Shown here: positions 9,183 through 18,054 of the stretch, piece by piece
How positions within the stretch are numbered: position 1 is the stretch's first letter
How the letters are laid out: each line of letters starts with the position of its first letter
Assembly (NCBI GenBank): GCA_018267875.1
Contig: JAFDXP010000073.1
Coordinates: forward strand, 1 to 37,856
DNA: 37,856 bases
Source of the DNA: Bacteroidota bacterium
GTDB lineage: Bacteria; Bacteroidota; Bacteroidia; Chitinophagales; Chitinophagaceae
Reading direction: 5' to 3'
Made by a program: the position numbers and the translations under genes
The notes under the pieces: model-generated
What the model saw: only the letters and a program-made list of their open reading frames with translations
The model's database searches: none
Told to the model about the DNA's origin: nothing

Positions 9183-9416
9183 GAAATGTGCTATGCGCGC
9201 GCGCTGCAATATTCTAAGCAAATTTGGTATTGAGTAGTTGTTCAATGCTATTAACAATAGCTTTACATACTAACTTTTTTCCCAAATACGCAGTAGCGGG
9301 TCGAAGATAATACAGGATTATACTGAAAATCAATTCTTCATTCACTATAAACTGAATCGGGTTAAAAATTGTTTATAAAATGTGTATTTCGTACTTTAAT
9401 CATTTGTGAGATTTAG

Positions 9417-9446
9417 TTTGAGCGATCATTTTTCAAATTTGAGCGA
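9417..9446. repeat. 9-bp direct repeat spaced by two helical turns
   Basis: TTTGAGCGA occurs at 9417-9425 and again at 9438-9446, start-to-start distance 21 bp. It lies in the 279-bp gap between the divergent barrel gene and the small secreted protein gene at 9537. The spacing places both copies on the same face of the helix, as expected for a dimeric activator or response-regulator site. The binding protein is unknown. Confidence 0.4.
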
Positions 9447-9536
9447 CTCGTTTTCTTTCTTTGCCGAAACAATGGAAAATCAATTTGGTTCAGCTCTTAT
9501 TTTTATTCTGAATTAAAAAAACTAATTAAAAATTAA

Positions 9537-9719
9537 ATGAAGAAGCTTGTAATCCTTGCATTAATATGCTCATTTGGAACAGTAACATTTGCACAAAACA
9601 AAACAGAAGCAAAAAAAGAAAAAACCGAAGTGAAAGCTGAGGCAGCAAAAACTCATAAATCAGAACATCATTCCAAAAAAGAATCAAAAGAGAAAAAAGA
9701 AGACAAAACAAAAAAATAA
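9537..9719 (+). CDS. Small secreted Lys/Glu-rich protein
   Basis: A 60-residue protein: a clean signal peptide (MKKLVILALICSFGTVTFAQ) followed by about 40 residues that are almost entirely Lys, Glu, Ala, Ser and His. The mature part is low-complexity and probably disordered. No family is recognised. Support for a real gene comes from the signal peptide, a good ATG and a strong terminator just after the stop. The similar gene at 9870 also encodes a charged secreted protein. A role in the periplasm or at the surface is likely, but nothing more specific can be said. Confidence 0.65.
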   Translation: MKKLVILALICSFGTVTFAQNKTEAKKEKTEVKAEAAKTHKSEHHSKKESKEKKEDKTKK

Positions 9720-9740
9720 GTCCGAAACATTTTCGGCAGA

Positions 9741-9771
9741 AATAGGGTAGCAATTTGCTTCCCTATTTTTT
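9741..9771 (+). terminator. Intrinsic terminator after the small secreted protein gene
   Basis: AATAGGG (9741-9747) pairs with CCCTATT (9761-9767), with an inner AGCA/TGCT extension, followed by a run of T's. It separates the genes at 9537 and 9870, implying separate transcripts. Confidence 0.75.
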
Positions 9772-9869
9772 TGTATTTTATGTTTCGTTAAAACATGGAA
9801 TGGTATAGATTAAATTGCTTTTAAAAACACAATAATTTTTGTAGCTTTAAAACATAAAACCGAGCTGAA

Positions 9870-10307
9870 ATGAAATGGATCTTCGCATTTACAACTTGTG
9901 CATTTTTGATGCACACTGCTACTGCACAAACACCTAAAACCGGTGATGGAAATCAACAAGTAAAACCTGCCTCACAAATGCAAATGGATGCAGATAGGAA
10001 GGCTTATGAACAATCTAAACAAAATATGCATAATGACGAAAACAAATTGAGAAAAAGCACTACTGAAACTTCAAAATTGAAATCTGATAAGCATGAAATG
10101 CGTGACATCAGAGCGACAGATGCTGAAAATAGATCAGACCCGAAACATGTTGATGACCAGCTTTTGAAAAAAGTTGATGGTGATTTAAAGGCTGAAAAAA
10201 GCACTCAAAAACAAGATGCCTCTAATCTCAAAAAAGATGAAAAAGTTTTTAGAGACGAAAGAAATCGTGTCCAAGACGATAGTGCCTTGTTGAAATCTCG
10301 GAAATAG
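9870..10307 (+). CDS. Secreted charged helical protein, unknown function
   Basis: A 145-residue protein with a signal peptide (cleavage probably after ATAQ, residue 20). The mature chain is rich in Lys, Asp, Glu, Gln and Ser, with recurring LKxDK-like units (SKLKSDKHE, LKKVDGDLKAEK, NLKKDEKVF) and no cysteine. It is probably one long helix or coiled coil, or partly disordered. No family is recognised. With its upstream neighbour at 9537 it makes two successive small, highly charged exported proteins, each likely with its own promoter. The stop is followed by only a four-base-pair hairpin and a T10 run. Confidence 0.7.
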   Translation: MKWIFAFTTCAFLMHTATAQTPKTGDGNQQVKPASQMQMDADRKAYEQSKQNMHNDENKLRKSTTETSKLKSDKHEMRDIRATDAENRSDPKHVDDQLLKKVDGDLKAEKSTQKQDASNLKKDEKVFRDERNRVQDDSALLKSRK

Positions 10308-10354
10308 CAAAGTGCTTTTTTTTTTACATAATCTGACGGTGTAGCTCATGACTC

Positions 10355-13300
10355 TTACTTGGGATTATGAACTGCACCTGTTCTTTGTAATACGCCCCAA
10401 TGCTGCAATTCTCCTTTGATAGCTCTTCTAAAAGCTTTAAACAAAACAAATAACATCAACCAACGATAACCAAGCCGCTGTGGAATAATCCAAACTAAAG
10501 ACTTGAATGAAACACGCTCAAAAGAAAAGGCAATGAATGCCACTAACACATCTACCATCATAAAAAGAAAGTAGTAGAATAAAATTTTAGGTGCATTGCC
10601 GGTCAATATTCCTATAAGCATGAGAAAATCTGCAATGGGCGAAATGAGTGGAATTAAGATTTGAAACAAGAGAATATTAGGTAGGGCAATCCATCCAAGC
10701 GACCCATAATCGCTATTGCACAAGGCATCTCTGTTTTTCCAAAAAGTTTGCATCACACCAAATGTCCAGCGGAATCGTTGCTTCAAAAACATGTGGATAG
10801 TCTCCGGTGCTTCTGTGTATGCAAGTGCTCGATTTTCATTGACAATTATAAATCCCGCACGTAAAATTCTGATGGTGAGATCACAATCTTCGGCTAAAGT
10901 GTCAGACGTGAAATTGCCAGCCGCTTCAATAGCTTCTTTTCTAAAAGCACCAATTGCACCAGGCACAACAGTAATAGCATTGACGTATGAAAATGCACGC
11001 CGGTCAAAGTTTTGGCTGGTTATATACTCTATAAATTGCCAGCGTGTTAGTATATTTTTCTTGTTTCCGACTTTGACATTTCCGGCTACTGCACCAATTT
11101 TTGATGAAGAAAAATGATGTACTAATAAACTTATAGCATCGGGAGCCAACACCGTATCTGCATCAACGCATACTAATATATTAGCACTGCTGTTTTTTAT
11201 TCCGACATTGAGAGCTGATGCTTTGCCACCATTGTTTTTAGTAAGGATTCTCACTTTGTCGTTTTTGCTAAAAGCGTTCTTTACTATCTGAAATGTATTA
11301 TCAGTACTTCCATCGTTTACAAATATCACTTCAAAATTTGGGTAGGTAGTTTGGCAAATGTTTTCAATTGTTTTAACCGCATTTATTGCTTCATTGTATG
11401 CAGGAATAATGACTGAAACAAAGGGAAATTGCTGCTGCAAAATCAGTGCTTTTTTCTCTCTTCTTCTTTGTTTTATAGTGAGTAAATACAGCCCTGCAAT
11501 TCGAACTAAAGAAAGTATGATACAAGTAACAAACAAAGCAAAAAGAAAATGCCCCAAATAGTAGCCAAGCAAAGCGATGTAATAATTTGTTTGCATTAAG
11601 TAGTAGGCTCGAGTGTGCGGCACTGCAGGCATCAGGTCATTTCTGGTTTCATGTAATAAGCCGGCTATATTAGTAAAGGTGTATCCTTCCTTTTTGAAGT
11701 ATTCTATAATTCGTGGTAAAGCAGCAATCGTTGCTTCTCTATTTCCACCTGCATCATGCAGAAGGATTATATTTCCATTGTGTTGTTGAGCAACTACTCT
11801 TGCAAAAATTGAATCTGCACTGACCCCTTTTTCCCAATCGTTGGGGTCAATAGATTCACCAATGGTGATGTAATTGTATTTTCGAGCAAATGATACCGGC
11901 AACATTTCTTCCATCGTTTCCGGCTCTGCATCCGCATTGTATGGCGGTCGAAACATAATGGTTGAATGTCCGGTGATTGACTCTAACAACAAACGAGTTG
12001 CATTTAATTCTAAAATGGCTCGATCCTCGCTCACCAATGCCATATTAGGGTGTGTGAATGTGTGACTACCTATTTCATGCCCTTCTCGATATACACGTTT
12101 TACTATTGGAATATTTGCTTCAGCATTCATACCAAGCATGAAAAAAGCCGCAGGCACATGTTCTCTGCTTAGTATGTCTAAAATCCTAGGTGTATAGTCT
12201 TCATCGGGTCCATCATCAAAAGAAAGGACAAGTTTTTTGTCGGCATGACCATATTTATGTACAACAAAAGTTGAAGGAAGTTTTTGATATAGCTCATCTA
12301 AAATTGAAGTGTTATCGGCAGCGGGCGTTATATGGATGATACCGGGCTTAGGTGTTCCAGCAACATCTAATATGTCACCTTCTCCTTCATAGTCAATGTT
12401 ATTGGTAGCCGGAACATCTGTCAATTGTTGAATCGGAAACTTGGCTATTCCGCTATCTGACATAGCGTGGTTGTAAAATCGCCATATTCGACTGTCTTCG
12501 GAACCTAATCGCCATAATGAAACACCGGCTAAGTCTGCATTGGCAGCTTGTCTTAATGAATTGAAATTAGTTGCTGCATCTGTAAAGAATACATAGTGCT
12601 GACTATCGTCATCATCATAATATCCATAGCTCAAGTTAGTTGAAGTCTTATCGTATTTGGGTTTAGCATCTGATTCCGCTGCAATTGAAAGTGCTTCTTG
12701 GTAGGTTATGTCTTTTCCTTTCCCACTGTTGCTCCAATCGTAACCATAACCGGCAATGCACAATACTAATTTTTGCGGTGGTACATCTTCCAGTGCATTT
12801 TGCAAAATTTTATCAACCCAAAGTTTACTGCTAATATCACCTGGATCGCTATCGCTGTTGTGTTCGTCATAAGCCATGATGAACATGTAGTCATTGTATT
12901 TATTAAGTTCGGTCAGGTTGTAATCAGAGTTGAATGGTGAAATATCTTGCGTTACCAAAAAACCTTTTGCATGAAGTTGTTCGTACAACGATTTCATAAA
13001 CCGAACTAAGTTTTCATCCGTACTTTCTTGCAGTTCTTCAAAGTCTATATTGATTCCATGAAACTTATTTTGAGTCAATATGGAAATTAAGTTATCAATC
13101 AGCTTTTGAGATTTTTGGGGATTATTGATGATGCGATGTACAACGGCTCCATCAAAATCGTTTCCAATAAAATTGGTTAGCATGGGTAATGCTTTAACAC
13201 CGGATGATTTTATAATATTTAAAGCTTTACTGTCAATTTCGGCATTCAGGCTATCGCCATCAGGATCTAAAAACAGCCATTCGGGCAAGACCATATTTAG

Positions 13301-13702
13301 TTTGCCAATATTGTTGCGTAATGAGGTGTATGATTGTGCATCCCAAGCAACGTAAAAAGCAGCACGAATGGGTAACACGCTTCGATGAAGACTATCAGCT
13401 CTATGAACATAACGAATGTTTTGAAGCGGATGTCTTGAATTGCGTAAAAGCCCTTTCAATTCTTTAAGTGGAGTGATGGGTTTCAGTTGTCTTAACAACA
13501 GTTCTTTTTGTGGGTTTAAAATGGCTCGCATGTGTTCAGACTTTCCACCTAAATCACCAACCGTAGGGTTATACACTTTTACAATTGCAATGCCAACCGT
13601 TATCAGCATTACAACAACTATGGCAATTACCACTCGCATACTCCACTTAAATCTTTGCCAGCGTCCGGGAGATGTTGTTTGAAAAACCTGCCGTTCTTTC
13701 AT
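10355..13702 (-). CDS. GH18 - polysaccharide deacetylase - GT2 fusion
   Basis: A 1115-residue three-enzyme membrane protein. After a membrane helix (22-42) comes a GH18-like domain (about 110-415) with GINIDFE (216-222, likely acid Glu222) and MAYD (276-279). Next is a NodB-type deacetylase (about 488-685): SFDDGPD (494-500), the metal-binding pair in SHTFTH (His547, His551), RPPYN and LLHD. After a membrane segment (about 705-742) follows a family 2 glycosyltransferase (760-985): NDGS, DAD (847-849), AEDCD and QRFRW (975-979). More membrane helices follow to 1090. Topology suggests the polymerase faces the cytoplasm and both modifying domains face the periplasm. Likely product: a partially deacetylated N-acetylhexosamine polymer (inference). 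Its ATG overlaps the TGA of the upstream barrel gene (TGATG), so the two are translationally coupled. Confidence 0.9.
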   Translation of the reverse strand: MKERQVFQTTSPGRWQRFKWSMRVVIAIVVVMLITVGIAIVKVYNPTVGDLGGKSEHMRAILNPQKELLLRQLKPITPLKELKGLLRNSRHPLQNIRYVHRADSLHRSVLPIRAAFYVAWDAQSYTSLRNNIGKLNMVLPEWLFLDPDGDSLNAEIDSKALNIIKSSGVKALPMLTNFIGNDFDGAVVHRIINNPQKSQKLIDNLISILTQNKFHGINIDFEELQESTDENLVRFMKSLYEQLHAKGFLVTQDISPFNSDYNLTELNKYNDYMFIMAYDEHNSDSDPGDISSKLWVDKILQNALEDVPPQKLVLCIAGYGYDWSNSGKGKDITYQEALSIAAESDAKPKYDKTSTNLSYGYYDDDDSQHYVFFTDAATNFNSLRQAANADLAGVSLWRLGSEDSRIWRFYNHAMSDSGIAKFPIQQLTDVPATNNIDYEGEGDILDVAGTPKPGIIHITPAADNTSILDELYQKLPSTFVVHKYGHADKKLVLSFDDGPDEDYTPRILDILSREHVPAAFFMLGMNAEANIPIVKRVYREGHEIGSHTFTHPNMALVSEDRAILELNATRLLLESITGHSTIMFRPPYNADAEPETMEEMLPVSFARKYNYITIGESIDPNDWEKGVSADSIFARVVAQQHNGNIILLHDAGGNREATIAALPRIIEYFKKEGYTFTNIAGLLHETRNDLMPAVPHTRAYYLMQTNYYIALLGYYLGHFLFALFVTCIILSLVRIAGLYLLTIKQRRREKKALILQQQFPFVSVIIPAYNEAINAVKTIENICQTTYPNFEVIFVNDGSTDNTFQIVKNAFSKNDKVRILTKNNGGKASALNVGIKNSSANILVCVDADTVLAPDAISLLVHHFSSSKIGAVAGNVKVGNKKNILTRWQFIEYITSQNFDRRAFSYVNAITVVPGAIGAFRKEAIEAAGNFTSDTLAEDCDLTIRILRAGFIIVNENRALAYTEAPETIHMFLKQRFRWTFGVMQTFWKNRDALCNSDYGSLGWIALPNILLFQILIPLISPIADFLMLIGILTGNAPKILFYYFLFMMVDVLVAFIAFSFERVSFKSLVWIIPQRLGYRWLMLFVLFKAFRRAIKGELQHWGVLQRTGAVHNPK

Positions 13703-14799
13703 CAGCCTCGATTTACTTGTTTCCGATTATTTTTTACAAATACCATAAATTCGGCTTGTAGCGTAAAGTATCCAAATGGTGAAAGTCCGGTTTCTGTAGA
13801 GAGCAAGGCTACTGGAAAAGCATAATGATACACAGGTTGTATGGTGACATTTCTTGTGCCATATTCAAGACCTAATGAAAATTCGTAATCACTCAACCCG
13901 AATTTTCCGTTATCATAAGTTAATGGTTGTTTCTTAGCATTGATCACAACTGGCGGTAAGGCACTATTAGAAAACACAACAGTGGCAGCAGGTTGTAATG
14001 AAAGATGGTCGAGTGCTAGAAATACATGATCTTTTTGCCAGTTTCCGGTAAGTGTATTGGTCAATTGTTTTAGCTCTGCTCGATATTTTTTCTTTTGTAC
14101 GGTAATTTGAGATCCCCACATGAATTCATAGTCGGTTCTGAAGTTGATAAAGTCATTGTCATAAGTAAGACTGCCGTTTAGATAGTTGTTCAACCACCGT
14201 TTGGTTTGTGCATCACCATAGTTGATAAACCAATGTTCATAAGCAACATCTGCTGATAAACCTTTTAAAATATTTTGACTGTATGTAAGACCCAAAATAT
14301 TTTCAGTGAACCAATCATCTGGCTGAAAATAATTATTTCGAGCATAGTAGAACTCAAGATTGAAAGGTGTAACAAACCCAATTTGTAAATTGTCTGCAAT
14401 CGTGTTGAAATCTTCATCATATTTTCTACCTCGATAATTTAGGTTGTTTGAAAACCAATTGACAATATGTAAATGAGCGGTGTGTTGGTCTAATTGATCT
14501 AATTTGTCACCTTGTATAAATGCCATTGAGTCGGCAAGATCATGCACAGTTCTGATTCGATCGTTGACAAGGTCGTTTATGCTATCATTTACAACCTTAG
14601 GAACTTTTACCAAAGTACTATCGCTCACTTGTTTTAAATAATTTCTTTGTGATGTACTTAATACCTTATTATAATGACGGTAAATTCTATTAAGCCTTTC
14701 AGATGATTTTGCTCTAATCGTTTGTGCGTTACCATATAATGGAAAAACGGCGGCAAGGAAAAATGAAAAAATTAGATTGAGGTAGATGTTGAAACGCAT
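13702..14799 (-). CDS. Outer-membrane beta-barrel protein coupled to polymer synthase
   Basis: I place the start at the Met of MRFNIYLNLIFSFF (14799, 365 residues), because a signal peptide follows at once (cleavage near GNAQ). The frame is open a further 46 codons upstream, but those residues look untranslated. The mature protein has a charged helical N-terminal part (about 25-110), then alternating strands rich in Tyr, Phe and Trp, ending in YFTLQAEFMVFVKN, typical of an outer-membrane barrel. No named family is recognised. The TGATG coupling to the GH18-deacetylase-GT2 gene suggests it is the outer-membrane partner, perhaps a polymer export pore, analogous to PgaA or YaiO-type barrels beside glycosyltransferases; this is inference. 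Confidence 0.75.
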   Translation of the reverse strand: MRFNIYLNLIFSFFLAAVFPLYGNAQTIRAKSSERLNRIYRHYNKVLSTSQRNYLKQVSDSTLVKVPKVVNDSINDLVNDRIRTVHDLADSMAFIQGDKLDQLDQHTAHLHIVNWFSNNLNYRGRKYDEDFNTIADNLQIGFVTPFNLEFYYARNNYFQPDDWFTENILGLTYSQNILKGLSADVAYEHWFINYGDAQTKRWLNNYLNGSLTYDNDFINFRTDYEFMWGSQITVQKKKYRAELKQLTNTLTGNWQKDHVFLALDHLSLQPAATVVFSNSALPPVVINAKKQPLTYDNGKFGLSDYEFSLGLEYGTRNVTIQPVYHYAFPVALLSTETGLSPFGYFTLQAEFMVFVKNNRKQVNRG

Positions 14800-14970
14800 A
14801 TTAAATGAGCTGCTTGGTAAACGATGTATAGTGGCAATTGGGCACTCGGTTGTCTGATCAAATATTGGACAATTATTGTTGATTATGCTGTTAAACTCGT
14901 TGATTCCGTAATTATATTCGTTGAATCTGTGGTTCAATTTATTTAAGAAAACTTCAGTTAATTTTCGAGA

Positions 14971-16164
14971 ATGAAGTCAATTTTTAGCAGGGTTTCAAAA
15001 AGCGATAATGGAAAAATTTCGGAAATATTAAGTCGGAAATATCAAATGATGGCACAAAACCCATTTGTATTTTTTCGAGGATCACAACCATTGTTTTACG
15101 ATGATTTATTAAAAGATGCTTTGTCTATAACATCTCCAAACAGTTGGCTTTGTGGCGATATGCACGTTGAAAATTTTGGCAGCTACAAGGGGTCAAATGG
15201 ATTGGTATATTTCGACCTTAATGACTTTGATGAAGCAGTATTAGCTCCTGTTCATTTAGATATGGTTCGATTAGCAGTTTCATTGATTCTTTGTGCACGA
15301 GAAGCAAAGTTTTCCTCGGAAGGTTTAAGAAATATTGTATCAACTTTTTTTCAGCAGTACGCCCATCAAATTCATTCCTTGCACGCACAAAAAATGGAGG
15401 TTAAAACTTCGCGTGGAACAATTCAACAATTGATGAAAAAGGTAGCACAACGAAAGGAGCGGGATTTGTTGATGGAGCGGACGGAATTCATAAAAGGAAA
15501 CAGAAAATTACAACACAACACTAAATTGTTGAAACCTGAAAGAGGACAAAAAAAGTTAGTGATGGAAGGTTTAAAACCTTGGTTGGTGCAAGAATTAAAA
15601 GGGAAGTATAAAGTAGAGGATGTAGGTTTTAGAGTTGCAGGCACAGGCAGTCTGGGTGTACATCGCTTTCTCTATCTAATTTCAAAGCAAAATAAACAAG
15701 AAAAACAATGGAAATTAATTGACGTTAAGCAATCTGCTAAACCGCAATTGGTTAATCACACAACTTTTTCAAACCAAGCACAACGAATAGTTGCCGCTCA
15801 AGATTTACTACAAGATGTATCGCCCAATTTACTTTCAACCCTGTCCTTTGAAATGAATTGGTATGTGGTCAAAGAAATGCAGCCAACAGAAGATAAAGTC
15901 AGCGTTAAGGAATTGATTAAGCGACCTAAAAAAATGCTTAGATATTTTGAAGACATAGCCACCATTGCAGCATCAGCACATATCCGGAGTAGTGGAAAAT
16001 TGAGTAGTGCATCGGCAGATGATTTACTTGAATTTGTAAACGAAAGATCTTGGCAAAAAGAATTGGCCGATTGGTGTTTAGCCTATGCTGAAAAAACTGT
16101 TGATTATTCGCTTCAATTTTCTAAAGAATGGAATCAAAATCTAACAAAATTGAAAAAGGCTTAG
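14971..16164 (+). CDS. DUF2252 family protein
   Basis: A 397-residue cytoplasmic protein of the DUF2252 family, whose fold resembles aminoglycoside phosphotransferases and other protein-kinase-like enzymes. The diagnostic segment is visible near the N-terminus: FFRGSQPLFYDD (34-45), then LCGDMHVENFGSY (60-72) and VYFDLNDFDEA (79-89), supplying candidate catalytic and metal residues (His65, Asn68, Asp82, Asp85). No signal peptide or membrane span is seen. It is divergent from the barrel/polymer synthase operon and convergent with the M1 peptidase. The substrate is unknown for the family as a whole. Confidence 0.88.
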   Translation: MKSIFSRVSKSDNGKISEILSRKYQMMAQNPFVFFRGSQPLFYDDLLKDALSITSPNSWLCGDMHVENFGSYKGSNGLVYFDLNDFDEAVLAPVHLDMVRLAVSLILCAREAKFSSEGLRNIVSTFFQQYAHQIHSLHAQKMEVKTSRGTIQQLMKKVAQRKERDLLMERTEFIKGNRKLQHNTKLLKPERGQKKLVMEGLKPWLVQELKGKYKVEDVGFRVAGTGSLGVHRFLYLISKQNKQEKQWKLIDVKQSAKPQLVNHTTFSNQAQRIVAAQDLLQDVSPNLLSTLSFEMNWYVVKEMQPTEDKVSVKELIKRPKKMLRYFEDIATIAASAHIRSSGKLSSASADDLLEFVNERSWQKELADWCLAYAEKTVDYSLQFSKEWNQNLTKLKKA

Positions 16165-16222
16165 CCTTAAAGAGATAGTTAGTATTTATTCATCTTCTTC
16201 GTCTTTATATCATTGTAATATC

Positions 16223-17833
16223 TTACTGCTGCAATAGAAAGTTTGATGTGAGTTTAATTTCGAAACCAAATTTCCATTTCGCCTCTTGCCATTCTGTAGT
16301 GCAGGCAAGCAATATTTGATGTTGACCGCTTGAAATCGTTAACGGCAATTTCAACCCTTTGATACAATTTTCTAAACGATAATAAATTTTGTTTTTCTGG
16401 ATGCGGTATGCGAAACGAGGAATTTGTATTGTTCGTAAATACTGATCAAAAAGTAATGAAAAATCATAGTTGCAGAAATCAGAAATAAATTGCTCTAAAG
16501 CATGACTGGTAACTGTTTGGTGATAATATTTTGCATTGATGGTTCGTAACAACAGTCGAAATTTTTCATCATCATTTATAATAGACCGAATCATGTGGAC
16601 GACTGCTGCACCTTTATCATATTCATCTCGACTACCTTCTTTATTTACACCATAAGGCCCGATTACAGGACGATCATTAGTTATTCCTTTCCACTCGCCA
16701 AGCGTATAAACAACAGCTTTTTCTTTACCCCATACACATTCTGTAAACAAGGCTTCAGCATAAGTGGTAAATCCTTCATGCAACCAATTGTCGGCAATAT
16801 CCTTAGCTGTTACATTATTTCCAAACCATTCGTGGCCACTTTCATGAATAATGATAAAATCAAAAAGCAACCCAACACCTGTTCCACTTCTATCTAAACC
16901 TTGATAGCCCATTTTAAATTGATTACCGTAAGCAATTGCACTTTGGTGTTCCATACCGAGGTAAGGTGCTTCAACTAATTTATATCCATCTTCATAAAAA
17001 GGGTAGGGTCCCATCCAAAATTCAAAACAATGGAGCATTTGCTTGACTACTTCAAAATGTTTGCGAGCCTGCAGCTCATGTTGCTTCAAAACAAAAAAGG
17101 ATAAATCCAATTTTCCCTTTTCACCCATCAAAGTGTCATGCCAACCCACATAATTTCCTGCATAAAATGTAGCGTTGTATGTGTTGATTGGATTAAGAAC
17201 TTCAAATTTGTATTGATGATACCCTGGAGTATCTGTATTTCGGTCCACTACTTTTCTTCCGTTACTGACTAAGGATAGCGGGCTGATAAAATCTAAACTC
17301 ATTCCGCTATCAGGCTTATCGCCTTGAAAATCCTTACAAGGCCACCACACGCTTGCTCCTAATCCTTGACAGGCTACAGCATTCCAAGGATAGTGTAAGG
17401 AATCCGTTGCCCAAATGAATCCACCATCCCAAGGTGGAAGCTTTGCCTGATGCGGTTTTCCATGATAAAAGGCAGTTAGACTAAAATTTTCATTAAGCTT
17501 AAATTGAGAAAATGAACTCATAATCCACCAAACATTTCCTTCTTTAAAAAAATCAAGTTTTTGTCCATTCATCAACACACTATCCAGAAACATCAATTCT
17601 TGCAGATCTAATTGCAGACTATCAATAGCTTTTTGGCAAACCGTTGCTCGAATTTCATTTTTTCCATAAATGGTTCGATGAGCAGTGTCAAAAACAACAT
17701 GCAGAGAATAATGCTGCACATCCCACCAAGACCGCCCTGAGCCATTTTCACCTCTTAAACTATCTTGGCGTGAGAAGGCATGAGTTGACGGCGAAATAAG
17801 TAACCAAATGAATAGCAGAAATAAGCGAACCAA
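16223..17833 (-). CDS. Exported M1 family aminopeptidase, short form
   Basis: A 536-residue zinc peptidase with an N-terminal signal peptide (MVRLFLLFIWLLISPSTHAF). It contains the M1 substrate motif as LGMEHQ (292-297), the zinc site HESGHEW (330-336, Glu331 catalytic) and the third ligand Glu353 in NWLHEGF. YDKGAAVVHMI later supplies the expected Tyr. The usual C-terminal helical domain of larger M1 enzymes is missing; the protein ends with a short beta-rich part. It probably removes N-terminal residues from peptides in the periplasm or at the cell surface. Neighbouring genes do not suggest a pathway. Confidence 0.92.
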   Translation of the reverse strand: MVRLFLLFIWLLISPSTHAFSRQDSLRGENGSGRSWWDVQHYSLHVVFDTAHRTIYGKNEIRATVCQKAIDSLQLDLQELMFLDSVLMNGQKLDFFKEGNVWWIMSSFSQFKLNENFSLTAFYHGKPHQAKLPPWDGGFIWATDSLHYPWNAVACQGLGASVWWPCKDFQGDKPDSGMSLDFISPLSLVSNGRKVVDRNTDTPGYHQYKFEVLNPINTYNATFYAGNYVGWHDTLMGEKGKLDLSFFVLKQHELQARKHFEVVKQMLHCFEFWMGPYPFYEDGYKLVEAPYLGMEHQSAIAYGNQFKMGYQGLDRSGTGVGLLFDFIIIHESGHEWFGNNVTAKDIADNWLHEGFTTYAEALFTECVWGKEKAVVYTLGEWKGITNDRPVIGPYGVNKEGSRDEYDKGAAVVHMIRSIINDDEKFRLLLRTINAKYYHQTVTSHALEQFISDFCNYDFSLLFDQYLRTIQIPRFAYRIQKNKIYYRLENCIKGLKLPLTISSGQHQILLACTTEWQEAKWKFGFEIKLTSNFLLQQ

Positions 17834-17942
17834 ATAATAACCGTTTTGAAGACTAAAGTTAATTTTTTAAAACAGCTTGAAAGGGTAAATCGTTTTTAAC
17901 CTATATTTTGGATAGAGGAGCATGGATTTTGTTACTTAAACA

Positions 17943-17974
17943 TTTGGTAAGGATTGTCTTATACAATAACTTTG
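17943..17974 (+). promoter_or_regulatory. Promoter of the lipoprotein gene at 18055
   Basis: TTTG (17943-17946), a 20-base spacer and TAACTTTG (17967-17974) match the phylum consensus at both boxes. The leader to the ATG would be about 75 bases. Confidence 0.7.
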
Positions 17975-18054
17975 AGGATAGGGCATTTGAAATCATAAAC
18001 GAAGAAATTTGACCGATAATAATGATATTTTTTAATCCAATAAAGCAGTAAAAT

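Noticed and set aside
9526..9753. Hydrophobic minus-strand frame opposite the small secreted protein
   Set aside because: It is the reverse complement of a Lys-rich coding sequence, which always gives Phe/Leu-rich frames. The plus-strand frame has the signal peptide.
10306..10325. Terminator after the charged secreted protein at 9870
   Set aside because: The T10 run is real but the hairpin before it has only four pairs around a three-base loop.
10355..14799. Reading the fusion and barrel as a pga (PNAG) operon
   Set aside because: The hydrolase has GH18 motifs, domain order is the reverse of PgaB, there is no PgaD, and the barrel has no visible TPR region as in PgaA. The analogy is functional only.
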